Shown here: in pieces, positions 16,997 to 28,951 of the stretch | Layout of the letters: each line of letters starts with the position of its first letter | How positions within the stretch are numbered: position 1 is the first letter of the stretch | Assembly: GCF_013282745.1 (NCBI RefSeq) | Contig: NZ_CP054044.1 | Coordinates: 186,001 to 250,000 of the forward strand | Direction of reading: 5' to 3' | Source: Yersinia bercovieri ATCC 43970 | GTDB taxonomy: Bacteria; Pseudomonadota; Gammaproteobacteria; Enterobacterales; Enterobacteriaceae | DNA: 64,000 nucleotides | Notes under the pieces: model-generated | Seen by the model: the letters and a program-made list of their open reading frames with translations, nothing else | Databases searched by the model: none | Told to the model about the DNA's origin: nothing | Position numbers and translations under genes: made by a program

Positions 16997-19900
16997 TTAG
17001 CCTAATTGCTTACGCGCATTGCGGAACATCCGCATCCATGGGCTATCCTCGCCCCACTCTTCTGGATGCCATGAGTTGCTGACAGTACGGAAGACACGTT
17101 CAGGGTGCGGCATCATAACGGTTGCACGACCACTGGCACTGGTCACCGCCGTGATACCCTGCGCTGAACCATTCGGGTTCGCCGGATATTGTTCAGTTAC
17201 TGCGCCGTAATTGTCCACAAAGCGCAATGCCACCAGGTTGTTTTGCTGCAATGCCGCCAGATGCGCAGCATCGCGCACTTCAACCTGACCTTCACCATGT
17301 GACACGGCAATTGGCATCCGTGAACCGGCCATATCCTGCATAAACAGCGACGGGCTACTCGCCACCTCAACCAGACTAAAGCGCGCCTCAAAGCGATCTG
17401 ACAGGTTGCGGACAAAGCGTGGCCAGTGCTCAGCACCGGGGATCAATTCGCGCAGATTAGACATCATCTGGCAACCATTACACACCCCCAACGCCAAAGT
17501 TTCAGGGCGGTGGAAGAAGGCCTCGAACTCATCACGCACACGATCATTAAACAGGATCGATTTCGCCCAACCTTCACCCGCGCCCAAGACGTCGCCGTAA
17601 GAGAAGCCGCCACAGGCCACTAAGGTCTGGAAGGCGCGCAGATCAATGCGCCCCGCCAACAGATCACTCATATGCACATCGACAGCATCAAAACCGGCGC
17701 GGTGGAAGGCGGCCGCCATTTCAACATGGGAGTTAACCCCCTGCTCACGGAGCACCGCCACTTTTGGCCGTGCTTGCTTGATGATGTAAGGTGCGGCGAT
17801 ATCTTCAGCCGGATCGAAGGTCAGTTTCACATTCAAGCCAGGATCGCGCTCATCCTGCTTCGCCTGATGCTCTTGATCCGCGCAATCCGGGTTATCCCGC
17901 AGGCGCTGCATTTGCCAGGTGGTTTCTGCCCACCACAAGCGCAAGGTGCTACGTTTTTCACTGTAGACCAGCTCAGTGCCACGGCGAATAGCGAAAGTAT
18001 CCCCCTCAACCGCACGGCCCAGATAGTGAACGCAATTTGCCAAACCGTGCTCGGCCAACACTTTTTCTACCGCCTCACGCTGCTCGGCACCTACCTGAAT
18101 CACCGCCCCCAACTCTTCATTGAACAATGAGGCCAGTGAATCATTACCCTGTGAGTGAATATCGACATCAATGCCACAGTGACCAGCAAAGGCCATTTCA
18201 GCCAGTGTCACCAACAGACCGCCGTCAGAACGATCGTGGTAGGCCAGTAACAGTTGATCCGCCACCAGGCGCTGCATGGCGTTAAAGAATCCCGCCAACT
18301 GTTGCACATCACGCACGTCCGCCGGTTTATCCCCTAGCTGGCGGTAAACCTGAGTCAGAGCAGTGGCACCCAGTGCATTGTGGCCCGCGCCTAAATCAAT
18401 CAGCAGCAGCGCGTTATCACCTTTATCAGTGCGCAGTTGTGGCGTCACGGTGTGGCGCACATCTTCAATACGGGCGAAGGCCGTAATCACCAGTGACAGC
18501 GGCGAGGTCATTTCCCGCAGCTCCTCCCCCTCCTGCCAGCGCGTTTTCATCGACATCGAGTCTTTGCCCACTGGAATAGTAATTTCCAGCGCCGGACACA
18601 GCTCTTCGCCGACAGCGCGCACCGCATCATACAAACCGGCATCTTCACCGGGATGACCGGCGGCTGACATCCAGTTGGCTGACAGCTTAATGCGCTTGAG
18701 TTCGCCAATTTGGGTCGCCGCGATATTAGTCAGCGCTTCACCGACCGCCAGACGGGCAGAGGCGGCGAAATCGAGCAGCGCCACTGGCGCACGTTCGCCC
18801 AGCGACATCGCCTCGCCATAGTAGCTATCAAGGCTGGCGCTGGTGACGGCACAATCGGCCACCGGGATCTGCCATGGCCCCACCATCTGATCACGGGTCA
18901 CCATCCCGGTCACGGTGCGGTCGCCAATGGTAATCAGGAAGGTTTTCTCAGCTACCGCGGGCAGATGCAGCACCCGTTTTACCGCATCAATAATCGTGAT
19001 ATCAGCGCGCTCCAGCGCCTCACCTTCGGCCTGCAGGCTCTTCACGTCGCGCAGCATTTTCGGCGTTTTACCCAGCAGCACATCCAGCGGCATATCGATC
19101 GGTTGGTTATCGAAATGGCGATCATTGAGGGTGAGATGTAACTCTTCCGTAGCCTCACCAATCACCGCATAAGGGGCGCGCTCGCGACGGCAGATCTCAT
19201 CAAACTGCGCCATCTGCGCCGGGGCGATCGCCATGACATAGCGCTCCTGAGATTCGTTACACCACACTTCCAGCGGGCTCATGCCCGGCTCGTCGTTCAG
19301 GATATCGCGCAGCTCAAAACGACCACCACGACCGCCATCGCTGACCAGCTCCGGCATGGCGTTGGACAAACCGCCCGCGCCGACGTCATGGATAAACAGA
19401 ATCGGGTTGTGGTCACCTAACTGCCAGCAGCGGTCGATCACTTCCTGGCAGCGGCGCTCCATCTCTGGGTTATCCCGTTGTACCGAGGCGAAATCCAGAT
19501 CCGCATCTGACTGACCAGAGGCCATGGATGAAGCCGCGCCGCCCCCCAGGCCAATATTCATTGCCGGGCCGCCGAGTACCACCAGCTTAGCGCCGACGGT
19601 GATCTCGCCTTTTTGCACATGATCGGCACGGATATTGCCGATCCCACCCGCCAACATAATGGGCTTATGGTAGCCACGTAACTCAGTGCCGTTATGGCTG
19701 TTAACCCGCTCTTCATAGGTGCGGAAGTAGCCCAGCAGCGCTGGACGACCAAATTCATTATTGAATGCGGCACCGCCCAATGGGCCTTCGGTCATGATAT
19801 CCAGCGCGGTGACTATCCGCGCCGGCTTGCCGAAATTCTCTTCCCACGGCTGCTCGAAATCGGGAATACGCAAGTTAGAGACTGAGAAGCCCACCAAACC

Positions 19901-20893
19901 TGCTTTCGGTTTCGCGCCACGTCCGGTGGCACCTTCATCACGGATCTCACCACCAGACCCGGTCGCCGCTCCCGGCCAGGGTGAAATGGCCGTTGGGTGG
20001 TTATGGGTCTCAACTTTCATCAGAATATGCGCCTCTTCCTGATGGTAGCCATAAACACCACTCTCTGGCGCGGCAAAGAAGCGCCCAACCTGAGAACCTT
20101 CCATCACCGCGGCATTGTCTTTATAAGCAGACAACACGTAATCCGGCGTGTGTTCAAAGGTATTTTTGATCATTTTGAACAGGGTCTTAGGCTGAGCAAC
20201 CCCGTCGATTATCCAATCCGCGTTAAAGATCTTATGGCGGCAGTGCTCAGAGTTTGCCTGCGCAAACATATACAGCTCAATATCCGTCGGGTTGCGCCCA
20301 AGCCCGGTAAAGGCGGCCAGCAGATAATCAATTTCATCCGCTGCCAGTGCCAGACCCAATTTGGTATTGGCCTGCTCCAGTGCACTGCGGCCCTGCGCCA
20401 GAATATCCACCCGTTGTACCGGGGCTGGCTGATGATGAGAGAACAGCTGTTCTGCTTGCTGCAAATCGGAAAATACCGTTTCCATCATGCGATCATGCAG
20501 CAGCGCCGACAGTTGTTGCCACTGGCTTTCATTCAGACTCGGGCCTTGAACTTGAATATAGAAAGCCAAACCACGTTCCAGCCGCAGCACTTGTGGCAAT
20601 GCACAGTTGTGCGCAATATCAGTGGCTTTGGAAGACCACGGAGAGATGGTTCCCGGCCGTGGGGTAACCAGTAGTAGACGCCCTTCTGGCGCGTGCTCAG
20701 GGAGAGATGGCCCATACTTAAGCAGCCGTTGGAGTCTGGCGTGTTCATCGGCACTCAGTGGTGCGCTAACATCGGCAAAGTGAACATATTCGGCGTAGAT
20801 ATCACTCACCGGCAGGTGAGCATCCTGGCAACGGGACAACAGTTTGGTAACACGAAAAGCCGACAAAGCGGGCGAACCACGCAGTATTTCCAT
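16997..20893 (-). CDS. purL: Phosphoribosylformylglycinamidine synthase
   Basis: 1298 aa, full length for the large enteric type (E. coli 1295). It catalyses step four of purine synthesis: FGAR + Gln + ATP to FGAM. Order: N-terminal PurS-like domain, linker, tandem AIRS-like synthetase halves ('[17 protein letters not shown]', '[11 protein letters not shown]'), and a C-terminal class-I glutaminase with the nucleophile in '[12 protein letters not shown]' and a later 'MPHPERVFR'. Monocistronic. A PurR operator match lies upstream. Confidence 0.98.
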   Translation of the reverse strand: MEILRGSPALSAFRVTKLLSRCQDAHLPVSDIYAEYVHFADVSAPLSADEHARLQRLLKYGPSLPEHAPEGRLLLVTPRPGTISPWSSKATDIAHNCALPQVLRLERGLAFYIQVQGPSLNESQWQQLSALLHDRMMETVFSDLQQAEQLFSHHQPAPVQRVDILAQGRSALEQANTKLGLALAADEIDYLLAAFTGLGRNPTDIELYMFAQANSEHCRHKIFNADWIIDGVAQPKTLFKMIKNTFEHTPDYVLSAYKDNAAVMEGSQVGRFFAAPESGVYGYHQEEAHILMKVETHNHPTAISPWPGAATGSGGEIRDEGATGRGAKPKAGLVGFSVSNLRIPDFEQPWEENFGKPARIVTALDIMTEGPLGGAAFNNEFGRPALLGYFRTYEERVNSHNGTELRGYHKPIMLAGGIGNIRADHVQKGEITVGAKLVVLGGPAMNIGLGGGAASSMASGQSDADLDFASVQRDNPEMERRCQEVIDRCWQLGDHNPILFIHDVGAGGLSNAMPELVSDGGRGGRFELRDILNDEPGMSPLEVWCNESQERYVMAIAPAQMAQFDEICRRERAPYAVIGEATEELHLTLNDRHFDNQPIDMPLDVLLGKTPKMLRDVKSLQAEGEALERADITIIDAVKRVLHLPAVAEKTFLITIGDRTVTGMVTRDQMVGPWQIPVADCAVTSASLDSYYGEAMSLGERAPVALLDFAASARLAVGEALTNIAATQIGELKRIKLSANWMSAAGHPGEDAGLYDAVRAVGEELCPALEITIPVGKDSMSMKTRWQEGEELREMTSPLSLVITAFARIEDVRHTVTPQLRTDKGDNALLLIDLGAGHNALGATALTQVYRQLGDKPADVRDVQQLAGFFNAMQRLVADQLLLAYHDRSDGGLLVTLAEMAFAGHCGIDVDIHSQGNDSLASLFNEELGAVIQVGAEQREAVEKVLAEHGLANCVHYLGRAVEGDTFAIRRGTELVYSEKRSTLRLWWAETTWQMQRLRDNPDCADQEHQAKQDERDPGLNVKLTFDPAEDIAAPYIIKQARPKVAVLREQGVNSHVEMAAAFHRAGFDAVDVHMSDLLAGRIDLRAFQTLVACGGFSYGDVLGAGEGWAKSILFNDRVRDEFEAFFHRPETLALGVCNGCQMMSNLRELIPGAEHWPRFVRNLSDRFEARFSLVEVASSPSLFMQDMAGSRMPIAVSHGEGQVEVRDAAHLAALQQNNLVALRFVDNYGAVTEQYPANPNGSAQGITAVTSASGRATVMMPHPERVFRTVSNSWHPEEWGEDSPWMRMFRNARKQLG

Positions 20894-21005
20894 AATCTAA
20901 GTTTCTCTCTCTTCGAAGCGACTGGAACAGCACTTCATTGGGCGCAGCACTCATTGGCGCAAAACAGGGGAAAACGCGCGCCATTATAGTGAATCTAAGC
21001 CGCCG

Positions 21006-21021
21006 ACGAAACCGTTTGCGT
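21006..21021. promoter_or_regulatory. PurR operator of purL
   Basis: On the minus strand the site reads ACGCAAACGGTTTCGT, a full match to the PurR consensus ANGCAANCGNTTNCNT and to my recollection of the E. coli purL operator. It lies about 115 nt upstream of the purL start. Confidence 0.85.
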
Positions 21022-21207
21022 AGCTATTATTCATAATTGCGTCAGAAACTGCGATTAGGGTTATTGGCTGAATACCGGATAAATAAGCACGCAATAAAGT
21101 TGCACACTGACGATTTGTTGCGCAAAATGCCACTCCACTGGGGATTTAACCATGTCGATTCTCGCTTCACGACACATATATAAAGAGCGCTGCCGAGAGA
21201 TAACTAT

Positions 21208-22668
21208 TTGACGCGCATAAAATTAAATTACTTTGTTATCGGTGTAATTGCCATACTTTTGGCCCTCGCACTGTGGCCCAATATTCCCTGGCGCAATGGT
21301 CAGGAGGGGCAACTCGATCGCATAAAAGCCCGTGGTGAGCTGCGAGTTAGCACTATTAGTTCACCACTGAACTACACCCCCGGAAAAGATGGCCCTTCCG
21401 GCCTCGACTATGAGCTGGCAAAACGTTTTGCCGATTATCTGGGGGTCAAGCTGGTCATGACCCCACATCATAATATTGACGATCTGTTTGATGCTTTAGA
21501 TAGCGATGATGCAGATATGCTGGCCGCCGGGCTTATCTATAACCGCGAACGTCTTAATCGGGCGCGCTCTGGCCCTGCCTACTATTCGGTCTCGCAGCAG
21601 TTGGTCTACCGACTTGGCACACCACGACCAAAATCCTTCGGTGATCTGAAAGGGCAGCTGATTGTTGCCTCCGGTTCAGCTCATATGACCACACTAAAAC
21701 AGCTTAAGCAGAGCAAATATCCGGATCTTAACTGGGGATCATCCATTGACCGCACAGGGAAAGAGCTACTGGAGCAAGTTGCTGATGGCAAACTCGACTA
21801 TACCCTGGGTGACTCCATCACCATTGCTCTGCTGCAACGCATTCACCCGCAATTGGCGGTCGCCTTTGATGTCACAGATGAAGAGCCGGTGACCTGGTAT
21901 TTCCGCAAAGGTAGTGATGACAGCCTCTATGCCGCGATGCTCGACTTCTACAGCCAGATGGTGGAAGACGGCAGTTTGGCGCGGCTGGAGGAGAAATATC
22001 TCGGCCATGTCGGTAGCTTTGATTATGTCGATACCAAAACTTTCCTCTCCGCCATCGACAATGTGCTGCCTACTTTCCGGCCACTGTTTGAAAAACATGC
22101 AGGTGATATCGATTGGAAATTGCTGGCGGCGATTGCTTATCAGGAGTCTCATTGGAATCCGCAAGCCACCTCGCCAACCGGCGTGCGGGGTTTGATGATG
22201 CTAACCCGCGCCACCGCAGATGGTTTGGGGGTCAAAGACCGCGTAGACCCCGAGGAGAGCATTAGAGGCGGCTCCATCTATTTGCAGCGGCTGATGCAAA
22301 AAGTGCCGGAAACCATCCCCGAGGATGAGCGAATCTGGTTCGCACTGGCGGCATACAATATGGGTTATGGTCATATGCTGGATGCACGGCGGCTGACCAA
22401 AAACCAGAATGGCAACCCAGACAGCTGGGTTGATGTCAAAATGCGGCTCCCCATGTTGAGCCAAAAACGCTACTACCCGAGCACCACCTATGGCTACGCC
22501 CGTGGTCACGAAGCCTATAACTACGTCGAGAATATTCGCCGTTATCAGGTGAGTTTGGTGGGATATTTGCAGGAAAAAGAGAAAAAAGCTGCCCAACACG
22601 CGGCTATCGAGGCTGAATTGGGGAGAGCCTATCCGGTCGTCGCCCCCGGCTGGTCAATCAGTAACTAA
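21208..22668 (+). CDS. mltF: Membrane-bound lytic murein transglycosylase F
   Basis: 486 aa. TTG start at 21208 after CGAGAGA, giving the N-terminal anchor '[17 protein letters not shown]' that aligns with E. coli MltF. Residues about 40-265 form an SBP-type (amino-acid-binding) regulatory domain. The C-terminal part is a family-1E lytic transglycosylase with catalytic Glu in '[21 protein letters not shown]' split by an insert, and '[11 protein letters not shown]'. It cleaves peptidoglycan to 1,6-anhydro-MurNAc products at the outer membrane. Divergent from purL. The C-terminal tail is about 30 residues shorter than in E. coli. Confidence 0.95.
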   Translation: MTRIKLNYFVIGVIAILLALALWPNIPWRNGQEGQLDRIKARGELRVSTISSPLNYTPGKDGPSGLDYELAKRFADYLGVKLVMTPHHNIDDLFDALDSDDADMLAAGLIYNRERLNRARSGPAYYSVSQQLVYRLGTPRPKSFGDLKGQLIVASGSAHMTTLKQLKQSKYPDLNWGSSIDRTGKELLEQVADGKLDYTLGDSITIALLQRIHPQLAVAFDVTDEEPVTWYFRKGSDDSLYAAMLDFYSQMVEDGSLARLEEKYLGHVGSFDYVDTKTFLSAIDNVLPTFRPLFEKHAGDIDWKLLAAIAYQESHWNPQATSPTGVRGLMMLTRATADGLGVKDRVDPEESIRGGSIYLQRLMQKVPETIPEDERIWFALAAYNMGYGHMLDARRLTKNQNGNPDSWVDVKMRLPMLSQKRYYPSTTYGYARGHEAYNYVENIRRYQVSLVGYLQEKEKKAAQHAAIEAELGRAYPVVAPGWSISN

Positions 22669-22702
22669 CACTCATTTTTCATCTCAGGTTATCGCGCGCG
22701 GG

Positions 22703-23257
<555 letters not shown>

Positions 23258-23438
23258 TCAGCTACTTTTGCGGCGTGCATTATACACAGCTAACCATAAC
23301 CTCTACACCCGTTATCCCGGCAACAGCTTCACTAGCTGCATATAAAGTAGCTCAGAATATCATGATCGGTTACTGTTTCGGCTGGATAGAAAACGTACCT
23401 GCCGATATGAGTGTTCTCTGATAATGGAAGCCAGATAA

Positions 23439-24488
23439 ATGAAGCTCAGCAAGAAAAATGCCACGATTGTGCGCAAAACGCTCAATGGATGGGTCAATGA
23501 AGGGGTGATCGCCGAGGAAGAACATCAGCGCTTATTAAACCACATCGATATTCAACCTTTTGACTGGCGCAGGTTGGCAGGTTATGCCTTTCTCGCAGCA
23601 CTGGCGTCACTGGTTATCTCCATTGGCAGCTTAATGGCTGACACACTCCTGCTCAATTGGATTAGTCAGTTTTTCCGCTTCGATCCCCCGGTGCGGGTCG
23701 CCGTGACAGGGGTTTTGGCAACCCTGCTTTATATTTGGGGCTTTCGCCGCCGCCGACAAGATGCCAGCAAAATCTACAGCAATGAGGCGATACTGTTCCT
23801 CGGCGTCCTGATGACCGCCGCCGCTATCAGCCAACTGGGCCTCTGGCTGGATAATGGCAGTGGGCGATTCTCTGGCTTATTGCTGCTCGGCACCCTTATC
23901 TATGGCGTGGTCGGTTGGTTTGGCCGCTCGCCGCTGGTGTGGCTATTCGCGTTACTCTCGCTAGGGAATGCCTTTGGGGCGGAGACCGGCTATGCATCAG
24001 GTTGGGGCGCTTATTGGCTAGGAATGAATTATCCGATGCGCTTTATCGCCTTTGGCCTGGTGCTGTGCGCCGCTGCGCTGGCGTTGCAACCGCAACTGGC
24101 GCGGCGTCGACTAGATCGGGTTTCACAGGCGATGGGGCTGCTTTACCTGTTTATCGCCTTATGGATACTGTCTATTTTTGGCAATTACGGCGATATTGAC
24201 CATTGGTATCAGACTCGCCAGATAGAGCTGTTACATTGGAGCTTATTGTTTGCCATGGCGGCTGGAATGGCCATCTGGCTAGGGCTAAAACGGGATGATG
24301 CGATGTTACGCGGCTTTGGCCTGACATTCCTCGCCATCAACCTGTATACCCGCTTCTTTGAGCTATTCTGGGATGCAATGCCAAAAACGGTGCTATTCCT
24401 GCTGTTGGGCATCAGCCTATGGCTGCTGGGCAGACATGCTGAGCGGATCTGGCGGCTTGGCCACCATGACAATGACGTCACTCACTAA
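23439..24488 (+). CDS. DUF2157 multi-pass membrane protein
   Basis: 349 aa. A short cytosolic N-terminus ('LNGWVNEGVIAEEEHQRLL') followed by roughly ten hydrophobic helices, ending in a basic, His-rich tail. The layout matches DUF2157 inner-membrane proteins, which have no assigned function. Monocistronic, convergent with pgpC. A clear ATG follows a weak Shine-Dalgarno. No catalytic signature was seen. Confidence 0.75.
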   Translation: MKLSKKNATIVRKTLNGWVNEGVIAEEEHQRLLNHIDIQPFDWRRLAGYAFLAALASLVISIGSLMADTLLLNWISQFFRFDPPVRVAVTGVLATLLYIWGFRRRRQDASKIYSNEAILFLGVLMTAAAISQLGLWLDNGSGRFSGLLLLGTLIYGVVGWFGRSPLVWLFALLSLGNAFGAETGYASGWGAYWLGMNYPMRFIAFGLVLCAAALALQPQLARRRLDRVSQAMGLLYLFIALWILSIFGNYGDIDHWYQTRQIELLHWSLLFAMAAGMAIWLGLKRDDAMLRGFGLTFLAINLYTRFFELFWDAMPKTVLFLLLGISLWLLGRHAERIWRLGHHDNDVTH

Positions 24489-24527
24489 GGGGTAACCCAT
24501 TAACGTGGCGAATAGCAGCAACAACTT

Positions 24528-25232
24528 TTACTCTAGTTGCTGCAATTCGCCGGTCTTACTGACCCGCCAACGATGCTCACAGAAGTGCAGCAGCGGGTTA
24601 TCCTGCTTACTGTCGCTATATCCACTGTAGAGTTTCAGCGGTGACCCCAACCGTTGCTCCAACTGCACCACTTTCTCTGGCCCCAAACAGCGCAGAGGCA
24701 GCACCCAGCCGCCATTGCGCCGTGCCATGCGGCTCCCCACCAGCCGTAAGCGGTGAATAAATGTTGAGTCATGGTAAACCTGCTCGACCAGTCGCTGCGG
24801 CGAACCGGTGATTAGCCAAACCTCGGCGTCACTGCTCTCCAGGTATTCGCGCAACCGCATCACCACCACCGGAAACGCGGTAACTTTCTGCCGAAACGCC
24901 TGCACGAAGCGCAACTCCAAATCTTTCAGCTTCGCTTCCCGCCGCCCGAAGGTCGTCGCCCACAGCAACAGACTCATCGGCCAGCGGGCGCAGCGCCCCC
25001 CAACCAATAATCCCAAGCCAATCACCGGCAGTAGCGGGATCACCAACAACAGATTCAGTGGCAGGTGGCGCAACAAAAAACGCAAAAAGCTGCCAAACAT
25101 ATCCTGCTGATGCAAAGTGCCATCTAAATCAAAAAAGACAACGCGTTTGCCACTGACGGCTAGCGGTTCGCGTGTCGTTTTAGGATGAAGGTCAGTTTGC
25201 TCAAAGGTGGAGCTGGCCTGCTTTCCGCTCAA
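24528..25232 (-). CDS. pgpC: Phosphatidylglycerophosphatase C
   Basis: 234 aa HAD-family phosphatase with the DxDGT nucleophile motif in 'VVFFDLDGTLHQQDMFGSF', a membrane-associated segment ('LNLLLVIPLLPVIGLGLL') and motif 'LITGSPQ'. The C-terminus GELQQLE is the same as in E. coli PgpC (YfhB). It dephosphorylates phosphatidylglycerol phosphate in the inner membrane. Start is TTG at 25232 after GAGGAG, 3 nt downstream of the murP stop, so it is the third gene of murQ-murP-pgpC. About 20 residues longer at the N-terminus than in E. coli. Confidence 0.92.
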   Translation of the reverse strand: MSGKQASSTFEQTDLHPKTTREPLAVSGKRVVFFDLDGTLHQQDMFGSFLRFLLRHLPLNLLLVIPLLPVIGLGLLVGGRCARWPMSLLLWATTFGRREAKLKDLELRFVQAFRQKVTAFPVVVMRLREYLESSDAEVWLITGSPQRLVEQVYHDSTFIHRLRLVGSRMARRNGGWVLPLRCLGPEKVVQLEQRLGSPLKLYSGYSDSKQDNPLLHFCEHRWRVSKTGELQQLE

Positions 25233-25235
25233 AAG

Positions 25236-26606
25236 TTACTCCTCAGGGTCATTAAATCCCATAAACCAGGTAAATAGAAAACCTGCCAGTATGGTGACAA
25301 CCATAGCCACTAAATACAACATCACTTTACCGGTTACAATGGTCAGCGCCAGTGGTAAACCGGAAATACCAAAAGTAATCACCGTCGCCACTTTCCAGTA
25401 ACTGATCAGTGCGCCCCCCACCGCGCCCCCTAAGCAGGCTGCAATAAAAGGTTTCCCCAGAGGCAAAGTAACACCGAAAATCAGCGGCTCGCCGATCCCC
25501 AGGATGCCCACCGGCAGCGCCCCTTTGATCACTTTTTTCAATCGGCTATTGCGGGTTTTCATTAATACCGCCAGCGCCGCCCCCACCTGCCCGACACCCG
25601 CCATCGCCAAAATCGGCAACAGTGGATTGGCACCGTGGGCTTGAACCAGCTCCACATGAATAGGAACTAACCCTTGATGCAGCCCGGTCAATACCAGTGG
25701 CAGGAAGAAGCCGGACAACAGCGCACCCACCAGCAAGCCGCCATGATCAATCGCCAGATTGACACCATGGGTAATGCCCTCAGAGATATAGCCGCCCAAT
25801 GGCTGCAAAATCACAATGGCTAACGAGGCGGTAATCAGGGTCGTCAACAGGGGGTTGACGATAAGCTCAATGGACTCCGGCAGGCGCTGGCGTAGCCACT
25901 TCTCTAGCCAGCACATCAGTGCCACCACCAGTAGCACGGCGATGACACCACCCCGTCCCGGCTGCAATGCCTCACCAAATAAGCTAATTTGCGCCAATGC
26001 CGGACTGGTCAGAATGCCCGCCATCACGCCCCCCATGGCTGCTGAGCCACCAAAGACTTTGGCGGCATTCACCCCCACCAAAATATTCATAATGGCGAAT
26101 ACTGCGCTACCGAAAATGGCTAGCAGGCCGAGCAGGTTTGGGTATTGCAGCGCCAGATCGCCGGAAATATCAGGCCGTTTCAGCAGGTTAACTATCCCCA
26201 TAATCAAACCTGAGGCAATAAATGCCGGGATAATCGGGATGAATATGTTCGCCAGTTGCCGCAAAGCTTCACTCATTGGCGCGGCATATTTCGCCTTGGC
26301 CTGCGCCTTATTGCGGCTGATATCATCCTGAGGTGCCGCAGCATAATCCTCATTATTCTTCAATAGCTTACGCATACTATCAACCACTTTGGACGCCGCA
26401 CCAGGGCCAACAATTAGCTGATGCTGCTGCCCCTGCTTGATGTAGCCCTTCACACCCGGCAACTGTTTAAGCAGCGCTAAATCCGGCAGTTGCTCATCTT
26501 TCACGACAATACGAACCCGGGTCATGCAGTTTTCAAGTTTGAGAATATTCCCTTCACCGCCAATACCCGCAAGAATTTGTGTTGCCAATATAGTGGACTT
26601 ATCCAT
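25236..26606 (-). CDS. murP: N-acetylmuramic acid PTS permease EIIBC
   Basis: 456 aa. N-terminal EIIB domain with phospho-Cys27 ('LENCMTRVRI'), then an EIIC domain of about ten helices with 'GIGEPLIFGVTLPLG'. It imports and phosphorylates MurNAc to MurNAc-6-P; the EIIA (Crr) must come from elsewhere. It lies 23 nt downstream of murQ, whose product hydrolyses MurNAc-6-P, and is controlled with it by the divergent murR. Length close to E. coli MurP (474 aa). Confidence 0.95.
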   Translation of the reverse strand: MDKSTILATQILAGIGGEGNILKLENCMTRVRIVVKDEQLPDLALLKQLPGVKGYIKQGQQHQLIVGPGAASKVVDSMRKLLKNNEDYAAAPQDDISRNKAQAKAKYAAPMSEALRQLANIFIPIIPAFIASGLIMGIVNLLKRPDISGDLALQYPNLLGLLAIFGSAVFAIMNILVGVNAAKVFGGSAAMGGVMAGILTSPALAQISLFGEALQPGRGGVIAVLLVVALMCWLEKWLRQRLPESIELIVNPLLTTLITASLAIVILQPLGGYISEGITHGVNLAIDHGGLLVGALLSGFFLPLVLTGLHQGLVPIHVELVQAHGANPLLPILAMAGVGQVGAALAVLMKTRNSRLKKVIKGALPVGILGIGEPLIFGVTLPLGKPFIAACLGGAVGGALISYWKVATVITFGISGLPLALTIVTGKVMLYLVAMVVTILAGFLFTWFMGFNDPEE

Positions 26607-26629
26607 TGCCGATCCCCTGAAAGTGACTG

Positions 26630-27517
26630 TTACAATGCAGCACGTAAATAGCCATGATGCTGCTGTAGATCCTGACGGGCCTGCTCGGCGCTCACCCCTT
26701 TCAGAATCATCAAAATGGCCGGTTTCACTTCAAATTCAGTTTGCGACAGGGCATTTTCAGCCTCTGCACGGCTGGCACCGGTGGCCTCCACCACGATACG
26801 GCAAGCGCGATCAACCAGCTTCACATTGGTCGCTTTCACATCCACCATCAGATTTTGGTAAACCTTACCCAGCTTGATCATCGCGCCGGTGGATAACATA
26901 TTCAGCACCAATTTCTGCGCAGTACCTGATTTCATTCGAGTGGAACCGGTCAGAGCTTCCGGCCCGACCACCGGTGAGATAGCAACCAGTGCTTCCTGCG
27001 CTATGGGGGAGTCGGGATTACAGGAGATGGCCGCCGTCGGGCAGCCCAACTGACGGGCATAGCGCAGGGCGCCAATGACATAAGGCGTACGACCAGAAGC
27101 CGCCAGGCCAACCACCATATCGGTGGCGGTGAGATTCAAATCTTGCAGATCCCGCGCGCCGAGCGCCATATCATCTTCGGCACCTTCAACCGCTTTGAGT
27201 AATGCACCAGGGCCACCAGCAATTAAGCCAATCACCATGCCATGAGGCACACCGAAAGTTGGCGGGCATTCAGAGGCATCCAAAACCCCAAGCCGCCCGC
27301 TGGTGCCTGCTCCCAGATAAATCAGCCGCCCCCCCTGTTTTAATGCCTCGGCGGCCAGTTCAACCGCCTGCGCAATGGCTGGCAAGACCAGACGAATGGC
27401 CTGCGGCACTTTACAGTCTTCATCATTAATACAAGTCAGCATCGCCAGCGTAGAGAGTTTGTCCAACTCCATGGTGGCCGGATTGCGGCTTTCAGAAATC
27501 AATGCGCCCAGATTCAT
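26630..27517 (-). CDS. murQ: N-acetylmuramic acid 6-phosphate etherase
   Basis: 295 aa SIS-fold enzyme that splits the lactyl ether of MurNAc-6-P to GlcNAc-6-P and D-lactate, used in MurNAc use and cell-wall recycling. It has '[24 protein letters not shown]' (in two adjacent motifs, with the catalytic Glu region) and '[19 protein letters not shown]'. The start ATG at 27517 follows GAGGGTAG. First gene of murQ-murP-pgpC. Confidence 0.97.
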   Translation of the reverse strand: MNLGALISESRNPATMELDKLSTLAMLTCINDEDCKVPQAIRLVLPAIAQAVELAAEALKQGGRLIYLGAGTSGRLGVLDASECPPTFGVPHGMVIGLIAGGPGALLKAVEGAEDDMALGARDLQDLNLTATDMVVGLAASGRTPYVIGALRYARQLGCPTAAISCNPDSPIAQEALVAISPVVGPEALTGSTRMKSGTAQKLVLNMLSTGAMIKLGKVYQNLMVDVKATNVKLVDRACRIVVEATGASRAEAENALSQTEFEVKPAILMILKGVSAEQARQDLQQHHGYLRAAL

Positions 27518-27563
27518 GATCTACCCTCAGTGAATTTTTAATTCATAAATGTTTACTTATAAT

Positions 27564-27578
27564 TGAATATAATATTCA
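27564..27578. promoter_or_regulatory. Palindrome between murQ and murR (candidate MurR operator)
   Basis: TGAATAT-A-ATATTCA is a perfect 7-bp dyad 46 nt upstream of murQ, with a second partial dyad GAATTTTTAATTC at 27532-27544. MurR, an RpiR-type regulator, is encoded divergently. Assignment is by position. Confidence 0.45.
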
Positions 27579-27709
27579 TTAAAGCGACTGTTTTCTTGTC
27601 GCATTCATCGGATGATCACAAAAAAAGGGTGTTATGCTGCCTAACTTAGCCTTTACCTGCAGTATTAATGGGTATTTTTATCAAGCGCCCCTGATTCAGG
27701 AACTGATTT

Positions 27710-28552
27710 ATGAGCACTCTTCTACGTATCCGTCAGCTCTACCCGACGCTGGCACAAAATGATCGCAAGCTGGCCGACTTTCTGCTGACCAACCCTGAAC
27801 AGGCGCGCCATCTGAGTTCGCAACGACTGGCGCAGCAGACCGGTGTCAGCCAATCAGCAGTGGTCAAATTTGCTCAGAAATTAGGCTACAAAGGTTTTCC
27901 GGCCCTCAAACTGGCCCTGAGCGAGGTTGTCGCCGCACCCGCGCAGGCCATCACACTTCATAACCAAATTCTGAGTACCGACAGCTTAAAAACCGTCGGC
28001 GAAAAATTATTGAGTGAAAAAGCCGCCGCGCTGCGCGCCACACTGGATATCAATAGCGAGCAGCGCCTCACCCAAGCCCTGGAGATGCTGCGGGCGGCAC
28101 GGCGCATTATCTTGACCGGCATTGGTGCTTCAGGGCTGGTGGCGAAAGATCTTGCCTATAAACTGTTGAAAATTGGCGTAATGGCAGTATCGGAAACGGA
28201 TATGCACGCCCAGTTAGCTGCTGTGCAAGCATTGGATTCGCGGGATTTGCTGTTGGCAATCTCTTTTAGTGGCGAGCGGCGAGAGATCAATCTGGCAGCT
28301 GAAGAGGCGCAGCGATGTGGTGCCAAGGTGCTGGCACTGACCAGTTTCTCCCCCAACAGTTTGCAGCAGCGCGCTGACCACTGCTTGTATACCATCTCGG
28401 AAGAGCCGGTGATCCGCAGTGCTGCTATCTCTTCCAGCACTGCGCAATATGCACTGACGGATCTGCTGTTTATGGCGATGATTCAGCAAGATCTTGAAAG
28501 CGCTCAGGATCACATCAAGCACAGCGCCGCACTGATGAAAAAACTGGTCTAA
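27710..28552 (+). CDS. murR: HTH-type regulator MurR (RpiR family)
   Basis: 280 aa. N-terminal RpiR helix-turn-helix (about 1-75: 'LAQQTGVSQSAVVKFAQKLGYKGFPALKL') and a C-terminal SIS domain (about 120-255: 'IILTGIGASGLVAKDLAYKL', 'LLLAISFSGERREI') that should bind MurNAc-6-P. It represses murQP, encoded divergently 192 nt away. Length matches E. coli MurR (285 aa). Confidence 0.93.
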   Translation: MSTLLRIRQLYPTLAQNDRKLADFLLTNPEQARHLSSQRLAQQTGVSQSAVVKFAQKLGYKGFPALKLALSEVVAAPAQAITLHNQILSTDSLKTVGEKLLSEKAAALRATLDINSEQRLTQALEMLRAARRIILTGIGASGLVAKDLAYKLLKIGVMAVSETDMHAQLAAVQALDSRDLLLAISFSGERREINLAAEEAQRCGAKVLALTSFSPNSLQQRADHCLYTISEEPVIRSAAISSSTAQYALTDLLFMAMIQQDLESAQDHIKHSAALMKKLV

Positions 28553-28612
28553 GGAGTTGAGAGGCGTATAATCCTCCGCTGTTGAGAATACCCGACCTAA
28601 GGTAAGAGAATC

Positions 28613-28873
28613 ATGGCCCTATTGATCACTCGTAAATGCATTAATTGCGACATGTGCGAGCCGGAATGCCCTAACGAGGCAATTTCCATGGGTGCAGAGA
28701 TCTATCAGATTGACCCCATGCGCTGCACGGAGTGTGTTGGTCACTACGAGACGCCAACTTGCCAGTTGGTCTGCCCTATCGATAATACCATTTCTGCCGA
28801 TCCTGCCTGGGTTGAATCTAACGAGCAGTTGTGGGATAAATTTGTCCAACTGCATCACGCCGATCGTCTGTAA
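28613..28873 (+). CDS. yfhL: YfhL ferredoxin (2[4Fe-4S])
   Basis: 86 aa. Two iron-sulfur motifs: C9-x2-C12-x2-C15-x3-C19-P, and C38-x2-C41-x8-C50-x3-C54-P with the long loop typical of Alvin-type ferredoxins. An electron carrier; in E. coli YfhL is linked to tRNA hydroxylation. The start ATG follows GGTAAGAGA. It converges with acpS. Confidence 0.93.
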   Translation: MALLITRKCINCDMCEPECPNEAISMGAEIYQIDPMRCTECVGHYETPTCQLVCPIDNTISADPAWVESNEQLWDKFVQLHHADRL

Positions 28874-28889
28874 TAGCCACCTGCGAATA

Positions 28890-28916
28890 AAAAAGGCGGC
28901 ATTTTCATGCACGCCT
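28890..28916 (-). terminator. Terminator after acpS
   Basis: Minus strand: AGGCG - 13 nt - CGCCT followed by UUUUUUAUU. It lies 36 nt past the acpS stop and just after yfhL. Confidence 0.7.
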
Positions 28917-28951
28917 GTTAGTTTCTCTTTCGCCACCGCTCGAAAATCGCG

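Noticed and set aside
17000..20900. Many long plus-strand frames opposite purL
   Set aside because: GC-rich coding DNA opens antisense frames; none has a Shine-Dalgarno or family match.
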